Shown here: piece by piece, positions 17,089 through 26,233 of the stretch
How positions within the stretch are numbered: position 1 is the first letter of the stretch
Layout: the number at the start of each line of letters is the position of its first letter
Source of the DNA: Chelatococcus sambhunathii
GTDB lineage: Bacteria; Pseudomonadota; Alphaproteobacteria; Rhizobiales; Methylopilaceae
DNA: 64,000 nucleotides
Reading direction: 5' to 3'
Assembly (NCBI GenBank): GCA_031316315.1
Contig: JADBEO010000021.1
Coordinates: 1 to 64,000 of the forward strand
Translations under genes and position numbers: made by a program
Notes under the pieces: generated by a model
What the model saw: only the letters and a program-made list of their open reading frames with translations
What the model was told of the DNA's origin: nothing
The model's database searches: none

Positions 17089-20000
17089 ATGTCGACGGCC
17101 GACGTGACAGAGTCCGGGCCGCGTGCTCCGGCTCACTTGTTGGATCCGCAAGCGGATCCCCGCACGCACATCGACTACATCGCAAGCCGCAAGATCACCG
17201 GCTTCCTTGGAACGATCGACGAGCACGGGAAGTACTACGACTCCGTCCACAAGCAGAACCAGAGCCTCTCCCAGCACATCATCGCCGACTATCACGGGCG
17301 CTTCCTGATCGAGCTGATCCAGAACGCCCACGACGCCCATGCGCGGGACCGTCGTGACGGCGAAATCGCCTTGCTGCTGGCGAGCGACGAGGGCGAGAGC
17401 GGCACGCTCTACGTCGCGAACCGGGGACGTCCGTTCGACCAGCGCAATGTTGAGGCGCTCTGCGAGATGGGCCTGTCCAGCAAACCCCCCGGCGAGGCCG
17501 TCGGGAACAAGGGGCTGGGGTTCCGGAGCGTGCGACACGTCACCGATGCGCCGCAGGTTTTCTCGCGACTCAGGGAGGATGAGGCCGGCGACGCCTTTGA
17601 CGGTTACTGTTTTACCTTCGCACGGGGGGCGGAGCTTGACCCGCTTGTGCCGGATGAGACCCGGCGTGCGCTGGCCCGCACGGACTTGCCGGCCTTCTAC
17701 ATTCCGCGGTGGATCGAGGACCATCCGGCTGCAGTATCGGCGTTCGGCCGGGCGGGATTCTCCACGGTCATCCGCCTGCCGCTTCGCAATGCCGCCGCGC
17801 TGGAGGCCGTGCGCGCAGAGATCGTCGCACTGACGACCACCGACGCGCCCACGCTCCTCTTCCTGCGGCGGATCGCCCGGCTCGACGCCCGGATCGAGGG
17901 GGAGCGGCTTTCAGCACACCACCTCGCGCGAGGTCTCACCCGCGTGGAGGTCGCGTTGGGAGACGGGGCGGGGCCGATGCTCGCGGACCTGGGAGCGAGC
18001 GGTCGGTTCTGTATCTCGCGCGCGGAAGTTCCGGAAGCGGAGATGCTGGCGGCGGTGAACGATGGACTGGCTTCGGGCGCGCTCCCGCAGACGTGGTCCG
18101 GCTGGACGGGGGCTGGCGAAGTGGCGTTGGCCGTCCCGGTCGATGACGACAAGTCTAGCTTCAACCCCCGCCTCTACACCTTTCTTCCCATGGGACGTGG
18201 CGCGACCGCCCCGTTCCGCGGACACCTGCACGGCAGCTTCTTCCCGAGCTCCAACCGCGTCAGCCTCGACCCGACCGTGAAGGTGAACGGGCTCGTGCTG
18301 GAGCATGCGGTGCGTCTGGCCGCGAGGAGCGCGCGATGGCTCGCCGACCGAGCGGCTGATGCGGCGGATGCGAGCGTTCAAGCGGTCACCGCGGCGCGGG
18401 CCGCTGTCGACCTTCTGGTCTGGAGCACGCCGGCGAGCCTGCTATCCGTAGACGCGTCCGAGCGCGCGCAGGACGACGCCGACGACGCCGTCGACCTCGG
18501 AAAAGCAATGGCCGCGGAGATCCCGCGCGCCTGGTCGGTTCCGGAGCTGGCCGATGCAGCGTTCATTCCTTGCCTGGCGGATTGGACGGGAGATCCGCTC
18601 GCGCGTCCGTCATTGGGCCCGCTTGTCTGGGCCAGTCCGGCTAGGGCGAGGCGACCGGCGACGGATGGCAAGTCATTCTCGCTGGACGTGATCGCCCGCC
18701 ACGGGGCCGCGGCTGGCGTCGCGCCGATGTCGGCGGCCCTAGGCCCGCAGCGGACCGAGCGGCTCGCGGATTTTCTTCGCCGGCACGCCGGGGCGCGGTC
18801 CAAGGACCGGATCACGACGGTTGAACGCGCGCAGATCGTGCAGGCTCTGGCCCGGACGCTGGCCAAGTCGATGGCCAAGGGACGTAAGCCGGATTGGACG
18901 CGTTGGACCGCCTTCTACCGCGACCTCTCCGACTTCATGGACGGAGACGCGATCGCTTTGGCGGGACGAGAGATCCTTATCTGCCAAGATGGGAGCCTGC
19001 GGGCAACACGGTCGCGGGTCCAAGCGGATCCGGCCGCAGCGGATGGCTCGCGCAGACGCCGTCGGCCGACGCGGGAGGCGACTGTGTTCGTGCCGCCGCG
19101 CCGGGGCGAAACCGACGACGGGATCGGCGAGGAACTCTATCCGCCGGCGCCGGTTCGGGACTTCTTCGCCTTCCTGCATGACGAGCTGCCCTGGTTCGGC
19201 GATCTCTCGGCAGCGCGCCAGTTCCTCGAAAAGGACCTCGTCGTGGCCTTCGAGAGCGAGGCGCTGCTGACGCGGATCTCGCAGATCGTCGAGCAGGACG
19301 GCACGCGGAAGGTCATGGTCGCAGGGCTGAGATGGGCCTTCGCGATCTGGCGACGATCGGTTGCGGTAAAGCGCCCGGTCGCGCTCAGCAGCACCTACAA
19401 GCTGTTCGTTCCCACCCTGGACGGCGAGTTCATCCGGGCGACCGACGCCGTCTTCTCCTCGGCTTGGCCGGATCGTACCCTCGGACATGACCTGCAGCGC
19501 TTCCTCGAGCTGGCGCCGCGGGGGCTGGCGGACATCGAAGGCGTCCGAGTCGCCCGGCTCGCGCCCCCGTCGCATGCGGCGTTCGGCGTCCGTCACGTCG
19601 AGGCCTGGACGACATTCCTGTGGGGGCTCGGCGTTCAGCGCGGTCTGGAGCCGAAGTCCAAAGAAACCGAGACCTACACGCTAGCCTCGAACGTCTTGAG
19701 CTTCGGCTTCCTGAAGGACCTCGACCTGCCGGAGTCGTTCGGGCCGCTTCTGAAGACGGACATGGCGACCCGACCCGGCGTCTCGACCAGCCTCCACACG
19801 TCTACCGAATATGACGTCGGGGCGCTCTGGTGGTTGCCGGGACAGGCAGACATCGACGCGTTCAGCGATGACGCCATGGATGCCTATGCCCGGTTGGTCG
19901 TGGCCTGGATCGACCGCGCGGAACACAAACAGCTTTGGACGGTGGTAAAGCATAGGCACAACCATGTGTCCGATCGGCGCGAGTGGCCGACACCGCTCGC

Positions 20001-22692
20001 CGCATTCCTCCGCTCGGTCGCCTGGGTGCCGAGTGAGGAGCCCGGCGCCGACGACGTCCGGCGGCGGCGTTGCGCAGGGGGCGAGGTGTGGTTGCCCTCC
20101 GGCGGCGACCGCTATCCTCCGTTTCTGCGTCGCCCCACCTACCGGTTCGCGCGCGCGCTGGATCGCGCGTCGGACAAGGCCCTCGATCAGCTGCGCAACC
20201 TCGCCGGCTTCCGAACCTTCAACGCTGGCGACAGCCTGATCGAACAGGCGGCATTCCTGGCGGCGCAGTACGCCGATGGCTGCGTGCGACGCTTCTACGA
20301 CCGCGAGCTGATGAATATCTACAGCCGTTGCTGGGTCCGCTTGGCGGATCAATTCGCCCAGGCCGCAGTTCCAACCGCCAGGGCCCCTGAGAGGCTTCTC
20401 GTACGGCGGCGGGGGCAATTGGGGACCGCGATCGTCCGCGGCTCAAATGCGGAGACCGTGTTCGTGCGCGACAGCGGCGACGTCATCGCCGCGAATCTCA
20501 TCGAAGTGATGGGCGAACCGCTGTTCGACATCCGCACCCACGAACAGGCCCAGGTCGGTGATCTGCTCCACAAGCTCTACGGAAAGGCCGTCCGCCGGAC
20601 TTCCACGCTCGCCTATGACGTTCACGTCGACGGGGCGCCGCTGGAGAGCCTGCCGGTGGACGCGTCGCTGGTGGAGGCGTGCCCCTGGCTGCGGCCCATG
20701 CTGGCGGCATCGCTCGAAGCCCTGGACGGCGTCGACTTCAATCGCCTCCCGGCGGACAGGTCGGGGATCCTGCAGATCCTGGACCGCGTCGAACTGCAGA
20801 TCCGTTCGCGTGTTACCTTCGCCCTCGAGGGCGCAGACGTCACGCCGCCGACGCCACGGGCGGCCTACCACTTCCAGCGGGCGGGCGGCGCGCCCCTGCT
20901 CGTCATAATCGGCGACGGCGCACTGACCTGGTCCATGGTCGAGGCGGCGCTGCCGGCCCTGGGCGAGCTCATCCAGCACGCGGCCGTCGTGCCGCACATG
21001 AAGCTGCTGACGCGCCAACTGGCCGGCGAACAGTCGCTTGTCGGCGACCGCGCGGTCGGACTGCCGGATCTCCTGCGCCTTTGCCGCGCCCTCGAACTCG
21101 ACGAGCAGGCTATCGAGGCGGCGAGGGACTCCCTCGGTGACCGCATCGACCGTCACCTCCCGTGGCTTCGCGCCATCGTCCATCAGCTCGGCGGCGAAGC
21201 TGCGTATGACGCCTGGATGCAGGGCGAGCCGGCTGCGGCGGAGGATCGCGTCGCCCTGATCGAGGTGCTTCGGCGTGTCCTGCCTCCCGGTGCGGCATCA
21301 CCGGAAGAGGTCGTTCGAGCGGTGACGACCAGCTTCTCGGCCGCGGAGCTCCGCGAGCTGCTCAAGCTCGACTTCGCGGGCTACAACGCCAGCCTCGTCG
21401 CGACGGGCAGCCCGCCCGACACTGACCCCGAGGGGCAGCAGACCCAACTGACGCACTACGTAGACGACAACCGCAGAAGCCTCATCGACGCCCTGCGGAC
21501 GATGGTGGCGCCGACCTTGTTCAAGTTCGAGCTCGACGGCCGGTACAAGACCGCAACGCAGGCCCTGAACCGCCTGAAGCCCGATCCGGATTGGCTGCCG
21601 CGGTTCGAGCGCATTCCCGAGGCTGCGCTCGCGGCTCATCTCGCCAATTGGCTGAGCTCAGTGGGCGCGCCGGACATCGGGGAAAATCCTCATGGCCTGG
21701 ACGATCTGATGTCGGTGCGGACCGCCAACGCGACGACGCTGAAGTCGTTGGCTCGTAGCGCTCAGCCGCTCGTTCGCTCGTGGGGCCTGCAGAACGGCGT
21801 CGCAGTCCACACCGTCTGGCAGGATCCGACGACGGCCGAGATGGAGCTACGGCGGCGACTGGACGAGGCCGGCGCCTTCGATTGCCGCGCCTGGACCTCG
21901 GACGAATTCCTGACGTGGTTCGCGCAACTCGGCTTGTGGCCGCAGACCATGCTGCGCACCCTCGACCGAAGCATGGTTGGGATCGCGGAGACTGAAGTCG
22001 AGGCTGAGGCGCAGAGGGCGCGCGCCGACCGTGAGCGGCGGGAGCGCGAGGCGCGTTCAGTCCGGCTAAACGGCGAACCCCGCGACCCTCAGACTGTGGA
22101 TTGGCTCGCGCTGTCGCGGGAAGTTTCCGATGGCCTGCCGAAAGCGGTGCTGAACCGGCCCATCGGCACGTTCGCGGACCTAGCCCCGGCCGAGTCCTCC
22201 CGCCGACGGCCGGGCCGCGCGGGCGGCTCCGGAGGCGGCGGTCCCCATCGCACGATCCCGCAGGAAAAAAAGGACATGATCGGGCGGCTGGGCGAACTGA
22301 CCGTCTACCACTGGCTCAAGGCTCGACAGCGCGGCCAGGATGTCGACCTTGGTTGGGTGTCTGGCAACGCCGCGCCGTTCGTGGGGCGCCCGGGTGACGA
22401 TGGGCTCGGGTACGACTTTCGTATCCGATTCAACAGCCAGACGTGGTTCATCGAGGTCAAGTCGAGCACGGAAGACCCGTGCCAGTTCGAGATGGGCGAG
22501 ACGGAGGTCCGCTTCGCACGCGACGTGGCGCGGTCGCGAAAGCCCGAGCGGTACGTCATCGTCTATGTGGCCAACGTGGGACAGACCGGTCAGACGACCA
22601 TTGACGTCCTGCCCAATCCGCTCAGCCCCGAGGCCGATGGATCCTTGAACATCGCGGGTGACAGCATCCGCTACACGTTCAAGCGGTCCTAG
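17089..22692 (+). CDS. Sacsin/Hsp90-like ATPase fused to C-terminal DUF3883 (NO VEIN-type) nuclease domain
   Basis: A 1867-residue protein. The N-terminus carries a GHKL/sacsin-type ATP-binding domain: ELIQNAHDA with Glu75, Asn79 and Asp82, ANRGRPF at 110-116, and GNKGLGFRSV at 139-148. A long middle part of more than 1400 residues is unassigned. The C-terminal ~120 residues are DUF3883: IGRLGELTVYHWL, then GYDFRIRF with Asp1776, then FIEVKSS with Glu1789 and Lys1791, the D-ExK pattern of PD-(D/E)xK nucleases. Similar proteins are frequent in bacterial defence islands, and the plant NO VEIN protein has the same two ends. The likely role is an ATP-gated sensor with a nuclease output. The start ATG at 17089 follows a G-rich site. 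It is transcribed away from the HNH/Hachiman genes and has no downstream partner. Confidence 0.8.
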   Translation: MSTADVTESGPRAPAHLLDPQADPRTHIDYIASRKITGFLGTIDEHGKYYDSVHKQNQSLSQHIIADYHGRFLIELIQNAHDAHARDRRDGEIALLLASDEGESGTLYVANRGRPFDQRNVEALCEMGLSSKPPGEAVGNKGLGFRSVRHVTDAPQVFSRLREDEAGDAFDGYCFTFARGAELDPLVPDETRRALARTDLPAFYIPRWIEDHPAAVSAFGRAGFSTVIRLPLRNAAALEAVRAEIVALTTTDAPTLLFLRRIARLDARIEGERLSAHHLARGLTRVEVALGDGAGPMLADLGASGRFCISRAEVPEAEMLAAVNDGLASGALPQTWSGWTGAGEVALAVPVDDDKSSFNPRLYTFLPMGRGATAPFRGHLHGSFFPSSNRVSLDPTVKVNGLVLEHAVRLAARSARWLADRAADAADASVQAVTAARAAVDLLVWSTPASLLSVDASERAQDDADDAVDLGKAMAAEIPRAWSVPELADAAFIPCLADWTGDPLARPSLGPLVWASPARARRPATDGKSFSLDVIARHGAAAGVAPMSAALGPQRTERLADFLRRHAGARSKDRITTVERAQIVQALARTLAKSMAKGRKPDWTRWTAFYRDLSDFMDGDAIALAGREILICQDGSLRATRSRVQADPAAADGSRRRRRPTREATVFVPPRRGETDDGIGEELYPPAPVRDFFAFLHDELPWFGDLSAARQFLEKDLVVAFESEALLTRISQIVEQDGTRKVMVAGLRWAFAIWRRSVAVKRPVALSSTYKLFVPTLDGEFIRATDAVFSSAWPDRTLGHDLQRFLELAPRGLADIEGVRVARLAPPSHAAFGVRHVEAWTTFLWGLGVQRGLEPKSKETETYTLASNVLSFGFLKDLDLPESFGPLLKTDMATRPGVSTSLHTSTEYDVGALWWLPGQADIDAFSDDAMDAYARLVVAWIDRAEHKQLWTVVKHRHNHVSDRREWPTPLAAFLRSVAWVPSEEPGADDVRRRRCAGGEVWLPSGGDRYPPFLRRPTYRFARALDRASDKALDQLRNLAGFRTFNAGDSLIEQAAFLAAQYADGCVRRFYDRELMNIYSRCWVRLADQFAQAAVPTARAPERLLVRRRGQLGTAIVRGSNAETVFVRDSGDVIAANLIEVMGEPLFDIRTHEQAQVGDLLHKLYGKAVRRTSTLAYDVHVDGAPLESLPVDASLVEACPWLRPMLAASLEALDGVDFNRLPADRSGILQILDRVELQIRSRVTFALEGADVTPPTPRAAYHFQRAGGAPLLVIIGDGALTWSMVEAALPALGELIQHAAVVPHMKLLTRQLAGEQSLVGDRAVGLPDLLRLCRALELDEQAIEAARDSLGDRIDRHLPWLRAIVHQLGGEAAYDAWMQGEPAAAEDRVALIEVLRRVLPPGAASPEEVVRAVTTSFSAAELRELLKLDFAGYNASLVATGSPPDTDPEGQQTQLTHYVDDNRRSLIDALRTMVAPTLFKFELDGRYKTATQALNRLKPDPDWLPRFERIPEAALAAHLANWLSSVGAPDIGENPHGLDDLMSVRTANATTLKSLARSAQPLVRSWGLQNGVAVHTVWQDPTTAEMELRRRLDEAGAFDCRAWTSDEFLTWFAQLGLWPQTMLRTLDRSMVGIAETEVEAEAQRARADRERREREARSVRLNGEPRDPQTVDWLALSREVSDGLPKAVLNRPIGTFADLAPAESSRRRPGRAGGSGGGGPHRTIPQEKKDMIGRLGELTVYHWLKARQRGQDVDLGWVSGNAAPFVGRPGDDGLGYDFRIRFNSQTWFIEVKSSTEDPCQFEMGETEVRFARDVARSRKPERYVIVYVANVGQTGQTTIDVLPNPLSPEADGSLNIAGDSIRYTFKRS

Positions 22693-22738
22693 CTGCGAGC
22701 CCCAGCGCGGCGACACCGAGGCGAGCATCCTGCCGCTC

Positions 22739-23205
22739 CTAGTCCGCGCTGATGCAATCGTGCATCTCGACCGTCACGCCCTCGGATTTGTCCATGCGAC
22801 GCTCGTAGCTCACGGAGAGCTTGGCTCACGCCGTCGGTCACTTCCACCGAACTGCGCTTCAGTTCGATTACGCCGACGGCGATGCCGTTCAGGTAGACGA
22901 GCAGATCGGGTCGCCGCTCATGCCCACCGCGTAAGGTGGTTTCCTCGGCCAGGGCAAAGTCATTCAGCTCGGGCCGTTCCCAGTCTACGAGGTGGACCGT
23001 CTTATACGATCGCCCGACAGCGGCCGGTACCGGGACGGGGGCGCGACAGTTGATAGGTGCGCGGGTTGGCTTGGTATAGCGTGACGCCGGTGGCATCGGC
23101 CGCCGCCAGCAGCCTCTGCAGAGCGGCGGAGATATGCGCGTCCGAGTAGCCCCGCGTCTGCAGATTGGAGCGGAGCAGGTTCGCCTCGATGTTGTGATTG
23201 TTTGG
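22739..23205 (-). pseudogene. hsdR: Remnant of a type I restriction HsdR subunit
   Basis: A minus-strand frame at about 23041-23205 reads NNHNIEANLLRSNLQTRGYS and on to LYQANPRTYQL, like the region before the HsdR nuclease domain. The match continues in another frame from about 23039 with YKTVHLVDWERPELNDFALA, then GGHERRPDLLVYLNGIAVGV and IELKRSS, which is the HsdR PD-(D/E)xK core. One frameshift near 23040 separates them. After GVSQ (about 22821) the HsdR match stops, and a third frame ends at a TAG at 22739-22741 with RRMDKSEGVTVEMHDCISAD, perhaps the end of another gene. The first ~45 residues, the helicase domains and hsdM/hsdS are missing. This is a dead fragment of a former type I system. 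Confidence 0.75.
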
Positions 23206-23524
23206 CCGCTTAGCTCGCGCCTTGCTGGCCGAGTGGCGGGATGCTTGTCGCCTGCTCGGCGAACCCGTAGCATTCATGCCCCCGGCCCCGCTACCTAACT
23301 TCTGAGCCGGAAGCGGACGTTCCGAACTTCGCCTTGGGGTCAGGTCGGGACCAGCCCTCACGGCTGAGACGCGCCAAAAGCGGAAGTCAGCGGCTTGCCT
23401 AGGAGCGGTCGTACGCCTGCCAGAGCTGCTCGCTATCGCCAATGAGAATGCCCGCTGTTGATCGCAGGCTCGGATCTGATCGGCAGAGTCCATATCGTAG
23501 TCGCGTTAGATTTATCGCTGGCGA

Positions 23525-23552
23525 TGTCACACCGCGCTTCGTCCCGCTCGTC
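23525..23552 (+). promoter_or_regulatory. ECF41-type promoter of the NmrA oxidoreductase gene
   Basis: TGTCACA at 23525-23531 and CGTC at 23549-23552 are separated by 17 bases. This matches the published ECF41 consensus (TGTCACA, 16 bases, CGTC). Transcription would start near 23560, about 40 bases before the ATG at 23603. The sigma factor itself is encoded about 1.2 kb downstream. Confidence 0.7.
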
Positions 23553-23602
23553 TTGCTCGCGAACGTCCTGATCGAGGGACCCAGCAACGCATGGAGCGGC
23601 AT

Positions 23603-24361
23603 ATGAAGATCGTGGTCATCGGCGGCACCGGCCTGATCGGTTCGCAGGTCGTAGCCCGCCTGAAGGCGGCCGGGCATGAAGTCGTCGCAGCCTCGCCAAA
23701 GACGGGCGTCAACGCGGTCACGGGCGAGGGCTTGGCGGAGGCACTTACGGGCGCGCGCGTCGTGGTCGACGTCGCGAACTCGCCGTCCTTCGCGGACGAC
23801 GCGGTCCTGGATTTCTTTGTCCGCGCCGGTCGCAACCTTGCCGCGGCCGAGAAGGCCGCGGGCGTCGCGCACCACGTCGCGCTCTCCGTGGTCGGGACAG
23901 AGCGCCTGCTCGAGAGCGGCTATTTCCGCGCCAAGCTGGCGCAGGAGGAACTGATCGCCTCTTCCGGCATTCCTTGGTCGCTGGTGCGCGCCACTCAGTT
24001 CTTCGAGTTCGCCGGCGCCATCGCGGCGGCCGCGACCGTCGACGGCGTTACGCGCGCGACCTCGGCCGCGATCCAGCCTGTGGCATCGGCCGACGTCGCG
24101 GCGCTCGTCGCAGAGGTCGCGCTCGCCGCGCCGCAGAACGGAATGGTCGAGATCGCGGGACCCGAGAAGATGCCGATCGTCGAGCTCGTGACGCGATATT
24201 TCGAGGCCATCGGCGAGCCGAAGGACGTGGCTGCCGACGACGCGGCAGGCTATTTCGGCACGATCATCGACGACCGCTCGTTGACGCCCGACGACGGGGC
24301 GCGCATCTCCGAGAAGCGGTTCGGTGACTGGCTCGCCGCCCAGCCCAAGCGCACGGCCTGA
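23603..24361 (+). CDS. NmrA-like NAD(P)-binding oxidoreductase/epimerase
   Basis: A 252-residue atypical short-chain dehydrogenase. The N-terminus MKIVVIGGTGLIGSQVVARL holds the Rossmann glycine motif (GGTGLIG). The rest follows NmrA/SDR_a5-type proteins, with no obvious Tyr-x3-Lys pair. The ATG at 23603 is chosen because GGAG lies 6 bases upstream; a start at 23591 would use no ribosome site. ECF41 sigma genes are typically linked to carboxymuconolactone decarboxylases, oxidoreductases or epimerases, and this gene fills that role. It is preceded by an ECF41-type promoter, so it is probably a direct target. The substrate is unknown. Confidence 0.85.
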   Translation: MKIVVIGGTGLIGSQVVARLKAAGHEVVAASPKTGVNAVTGEGLAEALTGARVVVDVANSPSFADDAVLDFFVRAGRNLAAAEKAAGVAHHVALSVVGTERLLESGYFRAKLAQEELIASSGIPWSLVRATQFFEFAGAIAAAATVDGVTRATSAAIQPVASADVAALVAEVALAAPQNGMVEIAGPEKMPIVELVTRYFEAIGEPKDVAADDAAGYFGTIIDDRSLTPDDGARISEKRFGDWLAAQPKRTA

Positions 24362-24375
24362 AATAGGCGGCGCCG

Positions 24376-24816
24376 ATGGACGCAGCCTACATCTCGGCGC
24401 TCGCAGCCCTTGCGGGCTCGGCCATCGGGGCGCTCGCGTCCTTCGCCACGACCTGGCTGACGCAACATGCCCAAGAGCGCGCGACTCTGCTGGTGCAGGA
24501 CCGCGCGCGCCGGGAAGCGCTCTATGGCGAGTTTATCCGGGAGGCCTCGACCCTGTTCGGCGACGCTTTCCGGCATGAGCTCGACGATCCCTCCAAGCTC
24601 GTGAACCTCTACGCCATCGTCAACAAGATCCGGCTGTTCGGCGAGCCGGAGACGCTTGCTGAGGCCGAGCGCGTCATGCGGCGCATCGGCGAGACCTACT
24701 TCTCGCCGAACAAGGACCTTTCGGCCTTCGCGGACATCCGACACGCAGGCGACCTCGACCCGCTCTGCGACTTTTCGACCGCGTGCCGGGCCGAACTCGC
24801 GATCGCCCGGCGCTAA
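24376..24816 (+). CDS. Small membrane-anchored protein of unknown function
   Basis: A 146-residue protein with one N-terminal membrane segment (about residues 5-30, ALAALAGSAIGALASFATTW), followed by a soluble helical part containing YGEFIREASTLFGDAF and VNKIRLFGEPETLAEAERV. It begins 14 bases after the oxidoreductase stop and is probably co-transcribed with it from the ECF41 promoter. Its 3' end meets the sigma gene tail to tail with 6 bases between. I recognise it only as a conserved hypothetical type. Confidence 0.75.
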   Translation: MDAAYISALAALAGSAIGALASFATTWLTQHAQERATLLVQDRARREALYGEFIREASTLFGDAFRHELDDPSKLVNLYAIVNKIRLFGEPETLAEAERVMRRIGETYFSPNKDLSAFADIRHAGDLDPLCDFSTACRAELAIARR

Positions 24817-24822
24817 CTGGCA

Positions 24823-25722
24823 TCAGTGGGCGGCTTGCGCCCCCGCGCCGCCGCCGAAGCGCCCCACGAGGCGCTCGAGCTTGTCGGGATTGCGGGTGAA
24901 GTAGATGCCAACGATCAGGCCGTTCTCGATCTCGAGCGCCACCGTCTGGAACGCATTTCCAGGTTCCAAGCTGAAATAACCTGGCAGTCCGTCGATCCAG
25001 AGGTCCTGGAGCTTGCGCGCCTGCTGGATCCAAGATTTGCGCGCCACGCCTTCGAACATCCGCGAGACGCGGTCGATGCCGATGATCGGGCGCGGGAAGG
25101 CGTGCGCCTTGCCGCCGCCATCGGAATGCACGATCACCGACTCTGCAAGCATGGCCCGCAGCGCAGCGACGTCGCCGGACGCCGAGGCCTCGAAGAACGC
25201 TTTGGCGATCCTCGCGCCTTCATCCCGGTCGACAGGAAACCGTGGCTTGGCGGCCTGGATGTGCTTCCGAGCCCGCGAGGCGAGCTGCCGGACGGCCGGA
25301 GCCTCGCGCTCGAGCGTGGTGGCGACCTCTTCGAGCGAGACCCCGAAAACGTCGTGAAGGATGAACGCCGCCCGCTCTAGCGGCGACAGCCGCTCAAGCG
25401 CCAGCATCAGCGTCAAGGTGATGTCATCGCCGAGGTTTTCCTCCGGCGTCAATGCGAGGGGCTCCGGCAACCAGGTCCCGAAATAGGCCTCGCGTTGGAC
25501 GCGTGCGGATTTCATGACGTCGAGGCAAAGCCGTGTGACGGTGCGCGAGAGAAACGCCCCGGGCGAGGCGACCGTAGAATGGTCGACCTGCCGCCAGCGG
25601 ATCCAGGCGTCCTGGACGACGTCCTCCGCCTCGCCGAGCGAGCCGAGCATGCGGTAGGCGAGGCGCACGAGCCTCGCCCGCTCCGCCTCGAACGCGCCTG
25701 TCGCCCCGTCAGCGGCCAGCAT
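24823..25722 (-). CDS. ECF41-family RNA polymerase sigma factor with SnoaL-like C-terminal domain
   Basis: A 299-residue protein. Sigma region 2 is at about 15-80 (LAYRMLGSLGEAEDVVQDAW) and region 4 at about 105-155 (RLSPLERAAFILHDVFGVSL). The linker contains WLPEPL (84-89). The C-terminal ~140-residue SnoaL-like extension has the ECF41 signature DGGGK (201-205) and NPDKL (279-283). In ECF41 factors this extension takes the place of an anti-sigma factor and tunes activity. The ATG overlaps the stop of the upstream membrane-protein gene by 14 bases, so the two form an operon. An ECF41-type promoter in front of that operon indicates autoregulation. The inducing signal is unknown. Confidence 0.92.
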   Translation of the reverse strand: MLAADGATGAFEAERARLVRLAYRMLGSLGEAEDVVQDAWIRWRQVDHSTVASPGAFLSRTVTRLCLDVMKSARVQREAYFGTWLPEPLALTPEENLGDDITLTLMLALERLSPLERAAFILHDVFGVSLEEVATTLEREAPAVRQLASRARKHIQAAKPRFPVDRDEGARIAKAFFEASASGDVAALRAMLAESVIVHSDGGGKAHAFPRPIIGIDRVSRMFEGVARKSWIQQARKLQDLWIDGLPGYFSLEPGNAFQTVALEIENGLIVGIYFTRNPDKLERLVGRFGGGAGAQAAH

Positions 25723-26104
25723 GGCGCGCCGACCAGACCGTGAGCGCGACGGCGACGAGCGCGGGCGTCGTTACCGCCGGAAAGTCCCGCGCCAGCGCGT
25801 CGGGCCCGCAGATCCCCACAGCGACCTCCCAGAAGTGAAACAGCGCATGGCCCGACAACCAGACCGCGCCCGCGCCCCACAGCAGCGTGCGAACATCAAG
25901 GCGCGCCGCGCCGAAGGCGAACGCCGATCCGAGAAACACGAAGATCAGCCCGATGTCGCGGAGGAAATGCTGGTTGAACGGACCGGTCGTAGTCACGCCG
26001 GGAATGGCGAAGTACCAGGCTTGTGGATCGGTCAGCATGAAAAAGCCGTTCGCCGCGAGGCCGGCGCCAAACAGAACGGCGAAGGTGAGTATCGCTTTGG
26101 TCAT
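25709..26104 (-). CDS. Small integral membrane protein, operon partner of the ECF41 sigma gene
   Basis: A 131-residue protein with about four hydrophobic segments: an N-terminal one (ILTFAVLFGAGLAANGFFML), one around FLRDIGLIFVFLGSAFAF, one around LLWGAGAVWLSGHALFHFWE, and a C-terminal one. The start is set at the ATG at 26104. The frame extends to 26137, but the ECF41-type -10 element lies at 26138-26141, so transcription would begin downstream of that earlier ATG. The gene overlaps the sigma gene by 14 bases. It could take part in sensing or be a target; no family-based function can be given. Confidence 0.8.
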   Translation of the reverse strand: MTKAILTFAVLFGAGLAANGFFMLTDPQAWYFAIPGVTTTGPFNQHFLRDIGLIFVFLGSAFAFGAARLDVRTLLWGAGAVWLSGHALFHFWEVAVGICGPDALARDFPAVTTPALVAVALTVWSARHAGR

Positions 26105-26137
26105 GAAGGCGTCCCCGAACGGAATATTCGGGCTCAT

Positions 26138-26164
26138 GACGAGCGGGCGTCGCCCAGTGTGACA
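26138..26164 (-). promoter_or_regulatory. ECF41-type promoter of the membrane protein-sigma factor operon
   Basis: Read on the minus strand, TGTCACA (26164-26158) is followed by CGTC (26141-26138) with exactly 16 bases between them, the ECF41 consensus spacing. It lies about 35 bases upstream of the ATG at 26104 and predicts autoregulation of the sigma factor. Confidence 0.8.
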
Positions 26165-26233
26165 CGGGACGGAAAAATCCGCTCTGGTTCGCTGCGAGCG
26201 ACTGACGACATCGCGAAATTATCTCGACCGTCG

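Larger units (their letters stand above)
22693..23602. other. Border region between defence island and sigma-factor locus
   Basis: Apart from the hsdR remnant and the ECF41-type promoter (both listed separately), the stretch 23206-23524 contains no recognisable gene. It marks the change from restriction-type genes to what looks like ordinary chromosomal content. No tRNA, integrase or direct repeat marking an attachment site was seen. Confidence 0.4.

Noticed and set aside
16849-17724. Minus-strand open frame of 291 codons overlapping the start of the DUF3883 gene
   Set aside because: Most of it is the antisense of the ATPase domain; only its last ~35 residues look protein-like and these are reported as a remnant.
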